Assembly: GCA_017936885.1 (NCBI GenBank)
Contig: JAGBEO010000001.1
Coordinates: 189,733-253,732, forward strand
Origin: Lachnospiraceae bacterium
Lineage (GTDB): Bacteria; Bacillota; Clostridia; Lachnospirales; Lachnospiraceae
Reading direction: 5' to 3'
DNA: 64,000 nucleotides
Positions 26,659 to 36,192 of the stretch are shown here, in pieces. A program made the position numbers and the translations under genes. Each line of letters opens with the position of its first letter. Within the stretch, counting starts at the first letter, position 1. The notes below the pieces were generated by a model. That model searched no databases. It saw only the letters and a program-made list of their open reading frames with translations, and was not told where the DNA came from.

Positions 26659-27414
26659 TTATTTTCCCAATGTCAATATTTCCGGTTCACCCTCAGTAAT
26701 CAGAATCGTATTCTCATAATGTGCCGACAAAGAATGATCTGCTGCAATAACCGTCCAGTCATCATCCAGCCATTCCACGTCTGCTGTTCCCATATTGATC
26801 ATCGGTTCTACCGCCAGTGTCATACCCGGCTGTAGTTTAAGTCCTTTTCTTCGCTGTGCGAAATTGGGAATCTGCGGCTCCTCATGCAATCTCGTACCGA
26901 TTCCATGTCCCACCAGGTCTCTTACAATACCATAACCATACGGTGCCACATAAGCTGCAATAGCATTGGAGATATCATATAAATGATTTCCAGCTTTTGC
27001 CAATTTAATTCCCTCGAAAAAGCTTTGTTTCGTAACATCGATTAACTTCTGCGCCTCTGCGCTGATCTGACCTACCGCATGGGTTCTTGCCGCATCGGAA
27101 TGATATCCTTTATAAATCAGCCCAGTGTCCAGACTGACAATATCTCCCTCTTGTATGATGTGAGTTTCTGTTGGGATTCCATGTACCACTTCCTCATTAA
27201 CAGACACACATACGGATGCCGGATATCCCTGATAATGTAAAAAGTTAGGCGTACATCCGTAACTGCGGATGATTTCCTCACACACCTTATCAATGTACTT
27301 CGTCGATATCCCCGGCCGGATAATCTTCTCTAATTCCTCATGCACAATACTAAGAAGTCTTCCGGCTTCTCTCATAAGTTCAATTTCTCTTTCAGACTTG
27401 ATCGTAACCGCCAT
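26659..27414 (-). CDS. map: Methionine aminopeptidase, type I
   Basis: 251 residues from the ATG at 27414 (AAGG 7 nt upstream); the longer frame adds 27 atypical residues. Metal ligands are in SLDTGLIYKGYHSDAARTHAV, VGHGIGTRLHEEP and the C-terminal ENTILITEGEPEIL. It removes the initiator methionine from nascent proteins. Its gene follows adk after a 169-nt gap holding double-hairpin copy B. Confidence 0.96.
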   Translation of the reverse strand: MAVTIKSEREIELMREAGRLLSIVHEELEKIIRPGISTKYIDKVCEEIIRSYGCTPNFLHYQGYPASVCVSVNEEVVHGIPTETHIIQEGDIVSLDTGLIYKGYHSDAARTHAVGQISAEAQKLIDVTKQSFFEGIKLAKAGNHLYDISNAIAAYVAPYGYGIVRDLVGHGIGTRLHEEPQIPNFAQRRKGLKLQPGMTLAVEPMINMGTADVEWLDDDWTVIAADHSLSAHYENTILITEGEPEILTLGK

Positions 27415-27498
27415 TCCTATACCTTCTTTTCTGCCAATCATATATTCTGGAAAATTCCAAAAGAGGAAAACTCCTTCATCCGCAAAATCCCCCATTCA

Positions 27499-27583
27499 GG
27501 AAGAAGCTCCTGTAAGAGATCCCTTGGCGAAACTTAGAATTTGTTAGGGAGCGTACTTTGCTCCCTTAGAAATTCTTTTCGCC
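27499..27583 (-). repeat. Double-hairpin intergenic element, copy B (after adk)
   Basis: It begins directly after the adk stop codon. The outer stem GGCGAAA/TTTCGCC, a middle stem AGAATTT/AAATTCT and an inner stem AGGGAGC/GCTCCCT with loop AAAGTAC make one long hairpin. The second hairpin (27499-27523) is degraded here, although the GGAAGAA arm is still recognisable on the plus strand. Confidence 0.85.
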
Positions 27584-28225
27584 CTAGCTTAAGAGCGCAA
27601 CAATCGCCTCAAATACATCCTTCATATCTACCGTACCATCAACCGTCTTAAGCACGCCCTTCTTTGAGTAGAAATCAATAAGCGGCTGTGTCTGCTCATG
27701 ATACACATTCAAACGGTTCTTCACTGTTTCCGGCTTATCGTCATCACGAAGTACTAATTCCTGACCACATGTATCGCAAATGCCCTGTTTCTTCGGCGGT
27801 ACATGCTCGATATGATATGTGGCACCGCAGGATAAGCAGGCACGTCTTCCGCCCATTCTTCTTACGATATTCTCATCCGGAACATCCACATTGATCGCAT
27901 AGTCAATCTGATCGCCAAGCTCTGTTAAAGCCTTATCAAGTACTTCTGCCTGCGGAATTGTTCTTGGAAAACCGTCTAACACATATCCGTTCTTGCAGTC
28001 TTCATTCGCTACTCTGTCAAGAAGGATCTTAACGGTAAGTTCATCCGGCACCAGAAGTCCCTGATCCATATACTTCTTAGCTTCCATACCAAGCTCCGTA
28101 CCATTCTTGATATTGGCTCTGAAAATATCACCCGTGGAAACATGAGGAACACCGTACTTCTCTGCAATCATCTTGGCCTGTGTTCCTTTTCCCGCTCCGG
28201 GAGCACCTAACATAATAATTTTCAT
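27584..28225 (-). CDS. adk: Adenylate kinase
   Basis: 213 residues. P-loop GAPGAGKGTQ at residues 7-16, GFPRTIPQAE, and a LID domain with four zinc-binding cysteines (CLSCGATYH...CDTCGQEL), the form common in Gram-positives. It interconverts ATP+AMP and 2 ADP. It is placed after secY as in most Firmicutes. Confidence 0.98.
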   Translation of the reverse strand: MKIIMLGAPGAGKGTQAKMIAEKYGVPHVSTGDIFRANIKNGTELGMEAKKYMDQGLLVPDELTVKILLDRVANEDCKNGYVLDGFPRTIPQAEVLDKALTELGDQIDYAINVDVPDENIVRRMGGRRACLSCGATYHIEHVPPKKQGICDTCGQELVLRDDDKPETVKNRLNVYHEQTQPLIDFYSKKGVLKTVDGTVDMKDVFEAIVALLS

Positions 28226-28264
28226 AGTTGAATACCCATGCCTTTCTATTAATACGTGTTAATT

Positions 28265-28345
28265 GAAAAATCTTCCGCATATGGATTTTTCACACTAAGA
28301 TAAGTAAGGGACGTACCAGTGATCCAGCCGTCCCTACCATTACTT
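28265..28345 (-). repeat. Possible diverged double-hairpin element (after secY)
   Basis: In the 127-nt secY-adk gap, a long bulged hairpin (arms aagtaagggacg at 28302-28313 and cgtccct...tactt at 28329-28345) is followed in transcript order by a second hairpin gaaaaatc/gatttttc. The architecture resembles the six clear copies, but it starts about 7 nt after the stop and lacks the GAAA/TTTC core, so membership is uncertain. Confidence 0.35.
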
Positions 28346-28352
28346 TTATTCA

Positions 28353-29666
28353 TTAGTCGTTTAAGAATCCTTTATAGTTACGAACTAACATTTGAGATTC
28401 AATCTGTTTGACTGTCTCCAAAACAACACTGACAATAATGATCAGGCTTGTTCCGCTAAAAGATACATTCGCACCGAATACTCCGTTAAAAAAGTACGGT
28501 ACAACACATACAATTGTAAGTCCTACAGCACCGATGAAGATTATGTGGTTAAGCACCCTGGTCAGATAATCGCTGGTAGGTTTACCAGGTCTGATACCGG
28601 GGATAAAACCGCCCTGTTTCTTCATGTTCTCAGATATTTCTAAAGGATTAAAGGTAATGGATGTATAAAAATATGCAAAGAAAATAACTAATACAATATA
28701 TACAACCAAACCGATGGAATAAACCAGATTATCCGGATTACACCAATAATTGGAATTCAGTCCCTTTAAAATCTCACCCCATACACCTGTGCCGCTAATA
28801 CTGAATAAAGAACAGATTACAATAGGCAACTGCATCAGGGAAGACGCAAAGATGACCGGAATAACACCCGATGTATTGACTTTCAGCGGAATATTCGTCG
28901 TCTGTCCGCCAACCATCTTTCTACCCTGCACCTTCTTAGCATACTGTACAGGTATTTTACGCACACCATCATTTAAAACAATAACCAGCACTACCATCAA
29001 TACAATAATTGCAATGATAATAATCGCTGCTACCACACCCTTCGCGATGGACTTACCAATCACGAACTTTTCAAACAGTAATGTGATGTCCTGTGGCATA
29101 CGGGACAGGATATTGATTGTAAGTACGATAGAAATACCATTACCTACACCATTCTCCGTAATTCTTTCACCGACCCACATCAGGAATGCACTGCCGGCAG
29201 TAAGTGCTGCTACAACAGTAATAACATTCATTGCATTATAACTCTCTAACAGTCCCTGACGGCCAAAACCGATCGCCATAGCGCCGGCCTCAATCAGTGC
29301 AAGCGCTACTGTTACATATCTTGTAATAGATGCAATCTTCTTACGTCCATCTGCGCCATCACGCTGCATCTCTTCCAATTTCGGAATCGCAATCGTCATA
29401 AGCTGCATAATAATGGAAGAAGTAATATACGGTGTGATATTCAATGCAAGAATGGACATGTTAAGGAATGATCCACCTGTAAAAGCATCAAAGAAATTAA
29501 ATGCATCGCCGGTCTGCTGTGAGAACCAGTTCGCAAAAAAGGATCTGTCTACACCCGGAACAGGAAGCTGTGATCCGAGTCGGATCACAACTAACATTGC
29601 AAATGTAAATAAGAGCTTTCTTCTGATTTCTTTGATCTTAAATGCATTTTTTAAGGTTGTAAGCAT
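28353..29666 (-). CDS. secY: Protein translocase subunit SecY
   Basis: 437 residues with ten predicted membrane helices. Family motifs: RLGSQLPVPGVD near the start, GGSFLNMSILALNITPYITS, the cytoplasmic loop KVQGRKMVGGQTTNIPLKVN, and IPGIRPGKPTSDYL. It is the channel of the Sec translocon. Its start overlaps the rplO stop by one base, so translation is likely coupled. Confidence 0.98.
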   Translation of the reverse strand: MLTTLKNAFKIKEIRRKLLFTFAMLVVIRLGSQLPVPGVDRSFFANWFSQQTGDAFNFFDAFTGGSFLNMSILALNITPYITSSIIMQLMTIAIPKLEEMQRDGADGRKKIASITRYVTVALALIEAGAMAIGFGRQGLLESYNAMNVITVVAALTAGSAFLMWVGERITENGVGNGISIVLTINILSRMPQDITLLFEKFVIGKSIAKGVVAAIIIIAIIVLMVVLVIVLNDGVRKIPVQYAKKVQGRKMVGGQTTNIPLKVNTSGVIPVIFASSLMQLPIVICSLFSISGTGVWGEILKGLNSNYWCNPDNLVYSIGLVVYIVLVIFFAYFYTSITFNPLEISENMKKQGGFIPGIRPGKPTSDYLTRVLNHIIFIGAVGLTIVCVVPYFFNGVFGANVSFSGTSLIIIVSVVLETVKQIESQMLVRNYKGFLND

Positions 29667-30106
29667 TAAATCACCTCTGCTGTTCCACCAAGTGCCTCGA
29701 TTTTCTCTTTAGCGGATGCACTGAAGGCATCTACCTTCACATCGAGCTTCTTAGTAAGTTCTCCGTTTCCAAGAATCTTAACGCCATCACGCGGGTTCTT
29801 AACAACACCCTTTTCGATTAATGCATTTACATCAACTGTTGTGCCGTTGTCGAATACTTCCAAAGCACTTACATTGATTGCGACGATTTCCTTTGTGTTT
29901 CTGTTAGTGAAACCTCTCTTGGGAAGACGTCTGTATAATGGCATCTGACCACCTTCAAAACCAGGTCTCGGTGCTCCGGAACGAGCTTTCTGACCTTTAT
30001 GACCCTTACCGGCTGTCTTGCCATTACCTGAACCGTGTCCACGGCCTCTTCTAAAATTATCACTATGAACGGAACCTTCTGCAGGTCTTAAATTTGATAA
30101 TTCCAT
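29666..30106 (-). CDS. rplO: 50S ribosomal protein L15 (uL15)
   Basis: 146 residues: [20 protein letters not shown], the Gly-rich [20 protein letters not shown] stretch, [20 protein letters not shown] and a globular C-terminal domain. It is a late large-subunit assembly protein. It precedes secY with a one-base overlap. Confidence 0.98.
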   Translation of the reverse strand: MELSNLRPAEGSVHSDNFRRGRGHGSGNGKTAGKGHKGQKARSGAPRPGFEGGQMPLYRRLPKRGFTNRNTKEIVAINVSALEVFDNGTTVDVNALIEKGVVKNPRDGVKILGNGELTKKLDVKVDAFSASAKEKIEALGGTAEVI

Positions 30107-30159
30107 CTCTAACTTTGCTCCTTTCTAAGTCTGCCTGTCACCATAGGCGATGCAAACTA

Positions 30160-30348
30160 TTATGCTTCTTCTACTTTAACCATATGTCTTACTTTCTGAA
30201 TCTGACCTCTGGTTGCTTCATTGTCAGGCAGTTCTACTGTCTGATGAATCTTCTTAAGACCCATAGCCTCGATTGTAGCACGAGTCTTAGGAATCTGACC
30301 AATTGTAGATTTTATTAAAGTAATCTTTAATGTTTTAGCTGCTGCCAT
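30160..30348 (-). CDS. rpmD: 50S ribosomal protein L30 (uL30)
   Basis: 62 residues, the short bacterial form: LKITLIKSTIGQIPKTRATI, AMGLKKIHQTVELPD, RGQIQKVRHMVKVEE. It lies between rpsE and rplO as usual. Confidence 0.97.
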   Translation of the reverse strand: MAAAKTLKITLIKSTIGQIPKTRATIEAMGLKKIHQTVELPDNEATRGQIQKVRHMVKVEEA

Positions 30349-30395
30349 CTTCTTTTCCTCCTAAATTTTCTCATTCCATACTAGCTTCCGATAGC

Positions 30396-30905
30396 TTATG
30401 CGCGAACCTCTTCTACAGATTTACCACGATTTTTAGCTACTTCTTCAGGAGTCTTTAACTGGCTTAAGCCTGCGATTGTAGCAAGTACAACGTTCTGCTT
30501 ATTGTTGGAGCCTAAAGATTTGGTACGGATATTCTTGATACCTGCAAGCTCACATACGATACGGGCAGGACCACCTGCGATGATACCGGTACCTTCCGGA
30601 GCTCTCTTTAAGAGAACGGATGCGGAACCGAATTTTCCGATGAAATCATGTGTGATACTCTTATTTTCATCAAGTGCAACAGAAACTAAATTCTTGATTG
30701 CATCTTCTTTACCTTTACGAATTGCATCAGGGATTTCAGTTGCTTTACCTAAGCCTGCGCCTACATGACCATTGCCATCACCGACTACTACAAGAGCAGT
30801 AAAGCGCATGTTACGACCACCTTTAACAACCTTAGTAACACGTTTGATTGTTACAACTTTTTCAGTCAACTCTAACTGACTTACATCAATGATTGTACGT
30901 CTCAT
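30396..30905 (-). CDS. rpsE: 30S ribosomal protein S5 (uS5)
   Basis: 169 residues: an N-terminal double-stranded-RNA-binding-like domain ([40 protein letters not shown]) and a C-terminal domain with [16 protein letters not shown] and [11 protein letters not shown]. It helps maintain decoding fidelity and helicase activity at the mRNA entry. Confidence 0.98.
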   Translation of the reverse strand: MRRTIIDVSQLELTEKVVTIKRVTKVVKGGRNMRFTALVVVGDGNGHVGAGLGKATEIPDAIRKGKEDAIKNLVSVALDENKSITHDFIGKFGSASVLLKRAPEGTGIIAGGPARIVCELAGIKNIRTKSLGSNNKQNVVLATIAGLSQLKTPEEVAKNRGKSVEEVRA

Positions 30906-30924
30906 GTGATTTTCTTCTCCCTTC

Positions 30925-31293
30925 CTAGAATTCTAAGCCAGCTTCTCTGGCTGCATCAGCTAATGCTGCGATCTTACCCTGGTAAATAAAGCCGCCTCTG
31001 TCAAAGACAACAGTCTTAATACCTTTTTCGATTGCTCTCTTAGCGATTACTGTTCCTAAATATGCTGCTGCATCAACGTTATTGGTCTTTTCAATCTCAG
31101 ACTTAACACTCTTCTCAAGAGTAGATGCTGAAACTAAAGTATTTCCAACTGTATCGTCAATAATTTGAGCATACATATGATTATTGCTTCTGAACACAGC
31201 TAAACGTGGTCTCTCAGCAGTGCCGCTGAAACGGTTACGCATTCTGTTGTGTTTTTTTACACGAACTTTTTGTCTAGATTCTTTACTAACCAT
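30925..31293 (-). CDS. rplR: 50S ribosomal protein L18 (uL18)
   Basis: 122 residues from the ATG at 31293 (AAGGAG 9 nt upstream), two codons inside the longest frame. Motifs: [56 protein letters not shown]. It binds 5S rRNA. Confidence 0.98.
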   Translation of the reverse strand: MVSKESRQKVRVKKHNRMRNRFSGTAERPRLAVFRSNNHMYAQIIDDTVGNTLVSASTLEKSVKSEIEKTNNVDAAAYLGTVIAKRAIEKGIKTVVFDRGGFIYQGKIAALADAAREAGLEF

Positions 31294-31313
31294 TTTCATA
31301 CTCTCCTTATCTA

Positions 31314-31856
31314 TTATTTCTTACCAGTCTTACCAACTTTACGTCTAATTGTCTCATCAGCATACTTAATACCTTTACCCTTATAAGGCTCCGGTCTTCT
31401 CTTGTCTCTGATCTCAGCCGCAAATTGACCAACTTTTTCTTTATCAATACCTTTAACGATGATGATATTCTGTCCGTCCATAACAGTCTCGATACCCTCA
31501 GGATCTGTCATCTCTACCGGATGGGAATAACCTAAGTTCAGAGTTAAAGTCTTACCGGACTTAGATGCTCTGTAACCTACACCGTTTACTTCCAATTTCT
31601 TTTCAAAGCCTTCTGTTACACCGACTACCATGTTGTGGATCAGTGTTCTAGTAAGACCGTGGAAGGATTTCATTTTCTTTAAGTCGTTAGGTCTTGTTAC
31701 TACAACCTGATCGCCTTCTACTTTGATATCCATCTCTGCAGGAAGCACTCTCTCAAGTGTTCCCTTAGGACCTTTTACAGTCACTTTATTATTTTCTGCA
31801 ACTTCTACAGTTACGCCTGCAGGAATTGCGATTGGCATTCTTCCTATACGTGACAT
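31314..31856 (-). CDS. rplF: 50S ribosomal protein L6 (uL6)
   Basis: 180 residues: [48 protein letters not shown], and the C-terminal [16 protein letters not shown] loop near the sarcin-ricin loop. It is preceded by a 167-nt gap with double-hairpin copy C. Confidence 0.98.
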   Translation of the reverse strand: MSRIGRMPIAIPAGVTVEVAENNKVTVKGPKGTLERVLPAEMDIKVEGDQVVVTRPNDLKKMKSFHGLTRTLIHNMVVGVTEGFEKKLEVNGVGYRASKSGKTLTLNLGYSHPVEMTDPEGIETVMDGQNIIIVKGIDKEKVGQFAAEIRDKRRPEPYKGKGIKYADETIRRKVGKTGKK

Positions 31857-31935
31857 GCCCGTACCTCCTATATTATTTGTAAAATCAATAGTTTCTGAAT
31901 TGATTGCAGTGATATCTCAACCGACATCACCCGCG

Positions 31936-32021
31936 GGAAGAATGGCTTTAGACATTCTTCCGGACGAAACTTAGCATTTCTTAGTCAGCGTACTTTGCTG
32001 ACTTAGAAATCCTTTTCGTCC
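31936..32021 (-). repeat. Double-hairpin intergenic element, copy C (after rpsH)
   Basis: It begins 2 nt after the rpsH stop. Outer stem GGACGAAA/TTTCGTCC; inner 14-nt arms matching at 13 of 14 positions (31976-31989 and 31997-32010) around loop AAAGTAC; second hairpin GGAAGAATG/CATTCTTCC with an 8-nt loop. Confidence 0.88.
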
Positions 32022-32023
32022 TT

Positions 32024-32425
32024 TTACCATACAAAGGCTAACACTTCGCCGCCAACCTGAAGTTCTCTTGCCTTCTTATCTGTTACAACACCCTGGTTTG
32101 TAGAAATAATTGCAACACCAAGACCACCAAGTACTCTCGGTAAATCTTCTTTGCCGGCATATACACGAAGACCCGGTTTGGAAATTCTCTTGATACCGGA
32201 AATGATCTTGTCATTCTTATCCTCGCCATATTTCAATGTAATATGGATTGTCTTGAAATTACCGTCTTCGATCACATCGAATTTCTTAATATAACCTTCA
32301 TCTAAAAGGATCTGTGCGATAGCTAATTTCATTTTAGATGATGGAACATCAACTGTATCATGTTTTGCAGTATTTGCATTACGGATTCTTGTAAGCATAT
32401 CTGCGATTGGATCGCTCATTGTCAT
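32024..32425 (-). CDS. rpsH: 30S ribosomal protein S8 (uS8)
   Basis: 133 residues: [75 protein letters not shown]8 is the translational repressor of the spc operon in E. coli. The gaps on both sides of this gene hold double-hairpin copies, which makes S8 worth testing as a ligand. Confidence 0.98.
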   Translation of the reverse strand: MTMSDPIADMLTRIRNANTAKHDTVDVPSSKMKLAIAQILLDEGYIKKFDVIEDGNFKTIHITLKYGEDKNDKIISGIKRISKPGLRVYAGKEDLPRVLGGLGVAIISTNQGVVTDKKARELQVGGEVLAFVW

Positions 32426-32468
32426 TTGAATTGCCTCCTTCTATAATAATAATGTGTTTCCGCACTCT

Positions 32469-32493
32469 GGAATAATGGCCTCAGGCATTCTTC
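32469..32493 (-). repeat. Extra hairpin in the rpsZ-rpsH gap resembling the second hairpin of copy D
   Basis: ggaataatggcc and ggcattcttc pair with one bulge and one mismatch. The GAAGAAT arm resembles the element's second hairpin, suggesting a decayed or duplicated half-element 26 nt from copy D and close to the rpsH ribosome site. Confidence 0.5.
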
Positions 32494-32518
32494 AAAAATA
32501 TCCTTGATACCACCAACG

Positions 32519-32602
32519 GGAAGAATCGCCTGCGATTCTTCCGGCTGAAACTTAGTATTTCTTAGGCGGCGTACTTTGACGCCTTAGAAATTCTTTTCAG
32601 CC
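32519..32602 (-). repeat. Double-hairpin intergenic element, copy D (after rpsZ)
   Basis: It begins 2 nt after the rpsZ stop. Outer stem GGCTGAAA/TTTCAGCC; inner arms 32557-32570 and 32578-32591 matching at 12 of 14 positions around loop AAAGTAC; second hairpin GGAAGAATCG/CGATTCTTCC with a 4-nt loop. Confidence 0.88.
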
Positions 32603-32604
32603 TT

Positions 32605-32790
32605 TTACCAACTAGCTTTCTTAACGCCAGGGATCTGACCTTTATATGCTAACTCACGGAAGCAAATTCTGCAAATTCCGTATTTTCTTAAATAAGCATG
32701 TGGACGACCACAAATTTTGCAACGATTATACTCTCTTGTAGAGAATTTAGGTTTGCGCTGCTGTTTAATCTTCATTGCTGTCTTAGCCAT
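32605..32790 (-). CDS. rpsZ: 30S ribosomal protein S14, zinc type (uS14)
   Basis: 61 residues, the short zinc-binding form with [20 protein letters not shown]. The longer zinc-free paralogue, if any, is not in this window. The gene is often named rpsN or rpsZ. It sits between rplE and rpsH. Confidence 0.98.
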   Translation of the reverse strand: MAKTAMKIKQQRKPKFSTREYNRCKICGRPHAYLRKYGICRICFRELAYKGQIPGVKKASW

Positions 32791-32804
32791 GAATTTACCT
32801 CCTT

Positions 32805-33344
32805 CTATTTAGCGAATGGCATGTTAAATAATCTTAACAACTCACGAGCTTCTTCGTCCGTTTTAGCAGTAGTAACGAAGATGATATCCATACCTCTTAC
32901 TTTATCTACCTTATCGTACTCGATCTCAGGGAAGATAATCTGCTCTTTAATACCCAGTGCATAGTTACCTCTGCCGTCGAATGCGTTAGGATTAACACCT
33001 CTAAAGTCACGTACACGAGGAAGTGCAAGGTTTACAAGACGATCAAGGAACTCATACATTTTTTCGCCACGAAGAGTTGTCTTACAGCCGATTGCCTGAC
33101 CTTCTCTTAACTTGAAGTTTGCGATAGAATTCTTTGCCTTTGTAAGCACTGCCTTCTGGCCTGTGATTGTTTCCATATCACTTACAGCTGTTTCCAAAAC
33201 CTTTGCATTTTCTTTTGCTTCACCAACGCCCATGTTGATTACGATTTTGTCAAGCTTCGGAACTTCCATAATATTTTTATATCCAAACTTTTTGATCATA
33301 GCGTCTACGATCTCGTCCTTATACATATCTTTCAGTCTACTCAA
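32805..33344 (-). CDS. rplE: 50S ribosomal protein L5 (uL5)
   Basis: 179 residues: [20 protein letters not shown]-type start ([20 protein letters not shown]), [50 protein letters not shown]. It binds 5S rRNA and contacts the P-site tRNA. Confidence 0.98.
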   Translation of the reverse strand: MSRLKDMYKDEIVDAMIKKFGYKNIMEVPKLDKIVINMGVGEAKENAKVLETAVSDMETITGQKAVLTKAKNSIANFKLREGQAIGCKTTLRGEKMYEFLDRLVNLALPRVRDFRGVNPNAFDGRGNYALGIKEQIIFPEIEYDKVDKVRGMDIIFVTTAKTDEEARELLRLFNMPFAK

Positions 33345-33369
33345 CGTTTTAGACCTCCTTTCTTACGAA

Positions 33370-33681
33370 TTAATCGATGATGTCACCTGTGGATTTTGCA
33401 AAACGAACCTTCTTGTCATTCTCGAACTTGAAGCCGATTCTGGTAGGTTTGCCCTTGTGAACATACATAACGTTGGAAGCGTCGATTGCTGCTTCCTTCT
33501 GAACAATACCACCGTTCTGGTTAGCTGCTGAAGGCTTCTCATGCTTTGTAATCATGTTGATCCCTTCTACTACAACTTTATTGTTCTTTCTATCTACGGA
33601 AATAACTTTGCCTTCTTTGTCTTTATCTTTACCGGCGATAACCTTTACAGTATCACCTTTCTTAATCTTAAATGTTGACAT
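33370..33681 (-). CDS. rplX: 50S ribosomal protein L24 (uL24)
   Basis: 103 residues with the KOW motif at the start ([20 protein letters not shown]), [17 protein letters not shown] and [17 protein letters not shown]. It is an assembly initiator of the large subunit. It follows rplN by 11 nt. Confidence 0.97.
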   Translation of the reverse strand: MSTFKIKKGDTVKVIAGKDKDKEGKVISVDRKNNKVVVEGINMITKHEKPSAANQNGGIVQKEAAIDASNVMYVHKGKPTRIGFKFENDKKVRFAKSTGDIID

Positions 33682-33692
33682 CCCGGCACCTC

Positions 33693-34061
33693 CTATAATA
33701 CTTCCGGAGCCAGTGAAACAATTTTCATAAACTGTTTATCACGAAGCTCTCTTGCTACTGGTCCAAAAATACGGGTTCCTCTCGGAGTCTTGTCATCTTT
33801 GATGATAACAGCAGCATTTTCGTCAAATTTGATATAAGAACCGTCTTTACGACGAGCACCTTTAACACTACGAACAACTACGGCTTTCACAACATCGCCT
33901 TTTTTTACAACGCCGCCTGGTGTTGCATCTTTGACCGTAGCAACAATCACATCACCAATACGTGCATATCTTCTTGTAGATCCGCCCATTACCCTGATGC
34001 AAAGAAGCTCTTTCGCACCGGTATTATCAGCGACCTTAAGTCTGCTTTCCTGTTGAATCAT
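33693..34061 (-). CDS. rplN: 50S ribosomal protein L14 (uL14)
   Basis: 122 residues: [83 protein letters not shown] ending in the family's EVL. It is preceded by double-hairpin copy E. Confidence 0.98.
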   Translation of the reverse strand: MIQQESRLKVADNTGAKELLCIRVMGGSTRRYARIGDVIVATVKDATPGGVVKKGDVVKAVVVRSVKGARRKDGSYIKFDENAAVIIKDDKTPRGTRIFGPVARELRDKQFMKIVSLAPEVL

Positions 34062-34097
34062 GCTAATTTTTCTCCTTATCTTAATATTATCAAGCTG

Positions 34098-34179
34098 GGA
34101 AGAATGCTCGCATTCTTCCGACTGAAACTTAGATTTTCTTAGATGCCGTTCTTTGGCATCTTAGTAAATCTTTTCAGTC
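34098..34179 (-). repeat. Double-hairpin intergenic element, copy E (after rpsQ)
   Basis: It begins 1 nt after the rpsQ stop. Outer stem GACTGAAA/TTTCAGTC; inner stem GATGCC/GGCATC with loop AAAGAAC, extended by partly paired flanks (GATTT/AAATC); second hairpin GGAAGAATGC/GCATTCTTCC with a 2-nt nominal loop. Confidence 0.88.
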
Positions 34180-34180
34180 T

Positions 34181-34435
34181 CTACTTAGCTCTCTCAACGA
34201 TTTCAACAAGTCTCCATCTCTTATCCTTGGATAACGGTCTTGTCTCCATCACCTTAACTGTATCACCGATGTTACATTCGTTGTTCTCATCGTGTGCTTT
34301 CAATTTATAGGTTCTCTTTACAATCTTGTTGTAAAGCGGATGTTTTACATGGTCTTCAATTGCAACAACAATTGTTTTGTCCATCTTATTACTGGTAACT
34401 TTACCAGTACGGGTTTTTCTCAGATTTCTTTCCAC
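34181..34435 (-). CDS. rpsQ: 30S ribosomal protein S17 (uS17)
   Basis: 84 residues, an OB-fold: [60 protein letters not shown]. It is an early small-subunit assembly protein. Confidence 0.98.
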   Translation of the reverse strand: MERNLRKTRTGKVTSNKMDKTIVVAIEDHVKHPLYNKIVKRTYKLKAHDENNECNIGDTVKVMETRPLSKDKRWRLVEIVERAK

Positions 34436-34468
34436 GACTGCCTCTCCTTTCTCAGTTCAATACATTCA

Positions 34469-34678
34469 TTAGTTAGCTGCTTTTGCTTTTTCAGTGATAA
34501 CGGTCTGAATTCTTGCGATATTTCTTCTAACTTCTTTGATTCTTGCTGTATTGTCTAACTGATTTGTTGCGTTCTGGAATCTTAAATTGAAAAGTTCTTT
34601 CTTAGCGTCTGTCAATTCCTGTGCTAATTCTGCATCTGATTTTTTCTTTAAATCTTCTACATACTTATTAGTTTTCAT
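34469..34678 (-). CDS. rpmC: 50S ribosomal protein L29 (uL29)
   Basis: 69 residues, two helices: [56 protein letters not shown]. Its start overlaps the rplP end by 11 nt. It lies beside the polypeptide exit. Confidence 0.98.
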   Translation of the reverse strand: MKTNKYVEDLKKKSDAELAQELTDAKKELFNLRFQNATNQLDNTARIKEVRRNIARIQTVITEKAKAAN

Positions 34679-35105
34679 TTACTGCACCGCCTTCCAAGTC
34701 TGCTTTAGAAACGATTTTACATTTACATGGAAGCTTATGTGTTGCAAGACGTAACGCTTCTTTAGCCACTTCCTCGGCTACGCCTGAGATCTCGAACATT
34801 ACGCGTCCTGGCTTAACAACTGCTACCCAACAATCAACTGCGCCCTTACCGGAACCCATACGTGTTCCTAAAGGTTTAATTGTTACCGGTTTATCGGGGA
34901 AAATCTTAATCCAGACTTTACCACCACGCTTAATATGACGAGTCATAGCTACACGGGCTGCCTCAATCTGGTTAGATTTGATCCAACATGGCTCTAATGC
35001 TACAATACCATATTCACCGTATGTGATCGTATTGCCACGGCTTGCTTTACCAGCCATAGAACCACGGAACTGTTTACGACGTTTTACTCTTTTTGGCATT
35101 AACAT
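34668..35105 (-). CDS. rplP: 50S ribosomal protein L16 (uL16)
   Basis: 145 residues: [69 protein letters not shown]. The ATG shares one base with the rpsC stop (TAATG), with GGGAG 9 nt upstream; a second ATG two codons on is possible. It positions aminoacyl-tRNA near the peptidyl-transferase centre. Confidence 0.98.
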   Translation of the reverse strand: MLMPKRVKRRKQFRGSMAGKASRGNTITYGEYGIVALEPCWIKSNQIEAARVAMTRHIKRGGKVWIKIFPDKPVTIKPLGTRMGSGKGAVDCWVAVVKPGRVMFEISGVAEEVAKEALRLATHKLPCKCKIVSKADLEGGAVNEN

Positions 35106-35761
35106 TATTTATCGCTCCCTTCCTTGTTAGATTTAGTAGGAAGTACCTCGCCTTTGTAAATCCATACTTTGACACCAACTTTACCATAAGTTGTATCTGC
35201 TTCTGCGAAACCATAATCGATATCTGCTCTTAATGTCTGAAGCGGAATAGTACCATCGCTGTAGAACTCTGTACGAGCCATATCTGCACCGCCGAGACGT
35301 CCTGATACGGATGTCTTGATACCCTGTGCGCCAGCCTTCATGGTTCTGCCCATGCAGGACTTCATAGCACGTCTGAAGGATACACGGTTCTCTAACTGCT
35401 GTGCAATATTCTCTGCAACAAGCTGTGCATCTCTGTCAGGTCTCTTGATTTCTTTAATGTCTACGAGAACCTTCTTGTTTGTTAACTTGGAAAGTTCTTT
35501 CTTAGTAACTTCGATTTCTGCGCCGCCCTTACCGATTACAACACCCGGTTTAGCAGTATAGATGATTACCTTTACTCTGTCAGATGCTCTTTCGATCTCG
35601 ATCTTAGCGATACCGGCACTATATAATTTCTTCTTTAAGAATTTTCTGATGTTGTAATCTTCTACTAAGAAATCAGAAAACTCTGCATCAGCATACCATT
35701 TGGAATCCCAATCTTTAATAACACCGACTCTTAAGCCGTGTGGATTAACTTTCTGTCCCAT
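35105..35761 (-). CDS. rpsC: 30S ribosomal protein S3 (uS3)
   Basis: 218 residues: [20 protein letters not shown], the KH domain ([20 protein letters not shown]) and [15 protein letters not shown]. It forms part of the mRNA entry tunnel. Confidence 0.98.
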   Translation of the reverse strand: MGQKVNPHGLRVGVIKDWDSKWYADAEFSDFLVEDYNIRKFLKKKLYSAGIAKIEIERASDRVKVIIYTAKPGVVIGKGGAEIEVTKKELSKLTNKKVLVDIKEIKRPDRDAQLVAENIAQQLENRVSFRRAMKSCMGRTMKAGAQGIKTSVSGRLGGADMARTEFYSDGTIPLQTLRADIDYGFAEADTTYGKVGVKVWIYKGEVLPTKSNKEGSDK

Positions 35762-35784
35762 GTTGTTCTCCTTCCTATATGATC

Positions 35785-36171
35785 CTATCTCTCATCAAGA
35801 ACGATGGTGATGTGGCTCATTCTCTTTTCGATTCTATAAGCTCTACCCTGTGCTCTTGGTCTTACTCTCTTCATGGTCGGTCCTTTGTTTGCATAACACT
35901 CAGCAACATAAAGGTTCTCCACATTCATGCCGTTGTTGTTCTCTGCATTTGCGATAGCAGATTCCAATAACTTCTTAATAATGCTTGATGCATATCTCGG
36001 ATTGTATTCCAGAATAGCAAGTGCTGTCTCTACATCCTTTCCTCTGATGGCATCTAATACGAAACAAGCTTTCTGTACAGACACTCTAGCGTAAGATAAC
36101 TTAGCTGAAGGTCTTGTATCTTTGTTCGCATTTCTTTCTCTCTTTATCTGGGATCTATGTCCTTTAGCCAT
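35785..36171 (-). CDS. rplV: 50S ribosomal protein L22 (uL22)
   Basis: 128 residues: an N-terminal basic segment, [40 protein letters not shown], and the tunnel-lining hairpin around [20 protein letters not shown]. It lines the nascent-peptide tunnel. Confidence 0.98.
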   Translation of the reverse strand: MAKGHRSQIKRERNANKDTRPSAKLSYARVSVQKACFVLDAIRGKDVETALAILEYNPRYASSIIKKLLESAIANAENNNGMNVENLYVAECYANKGPTMKRVRPRAQGRAYRIEKRMSHITIVLDER

Positions 36172-36192
36172 AGATTAAAACCTCCTTTCAAA

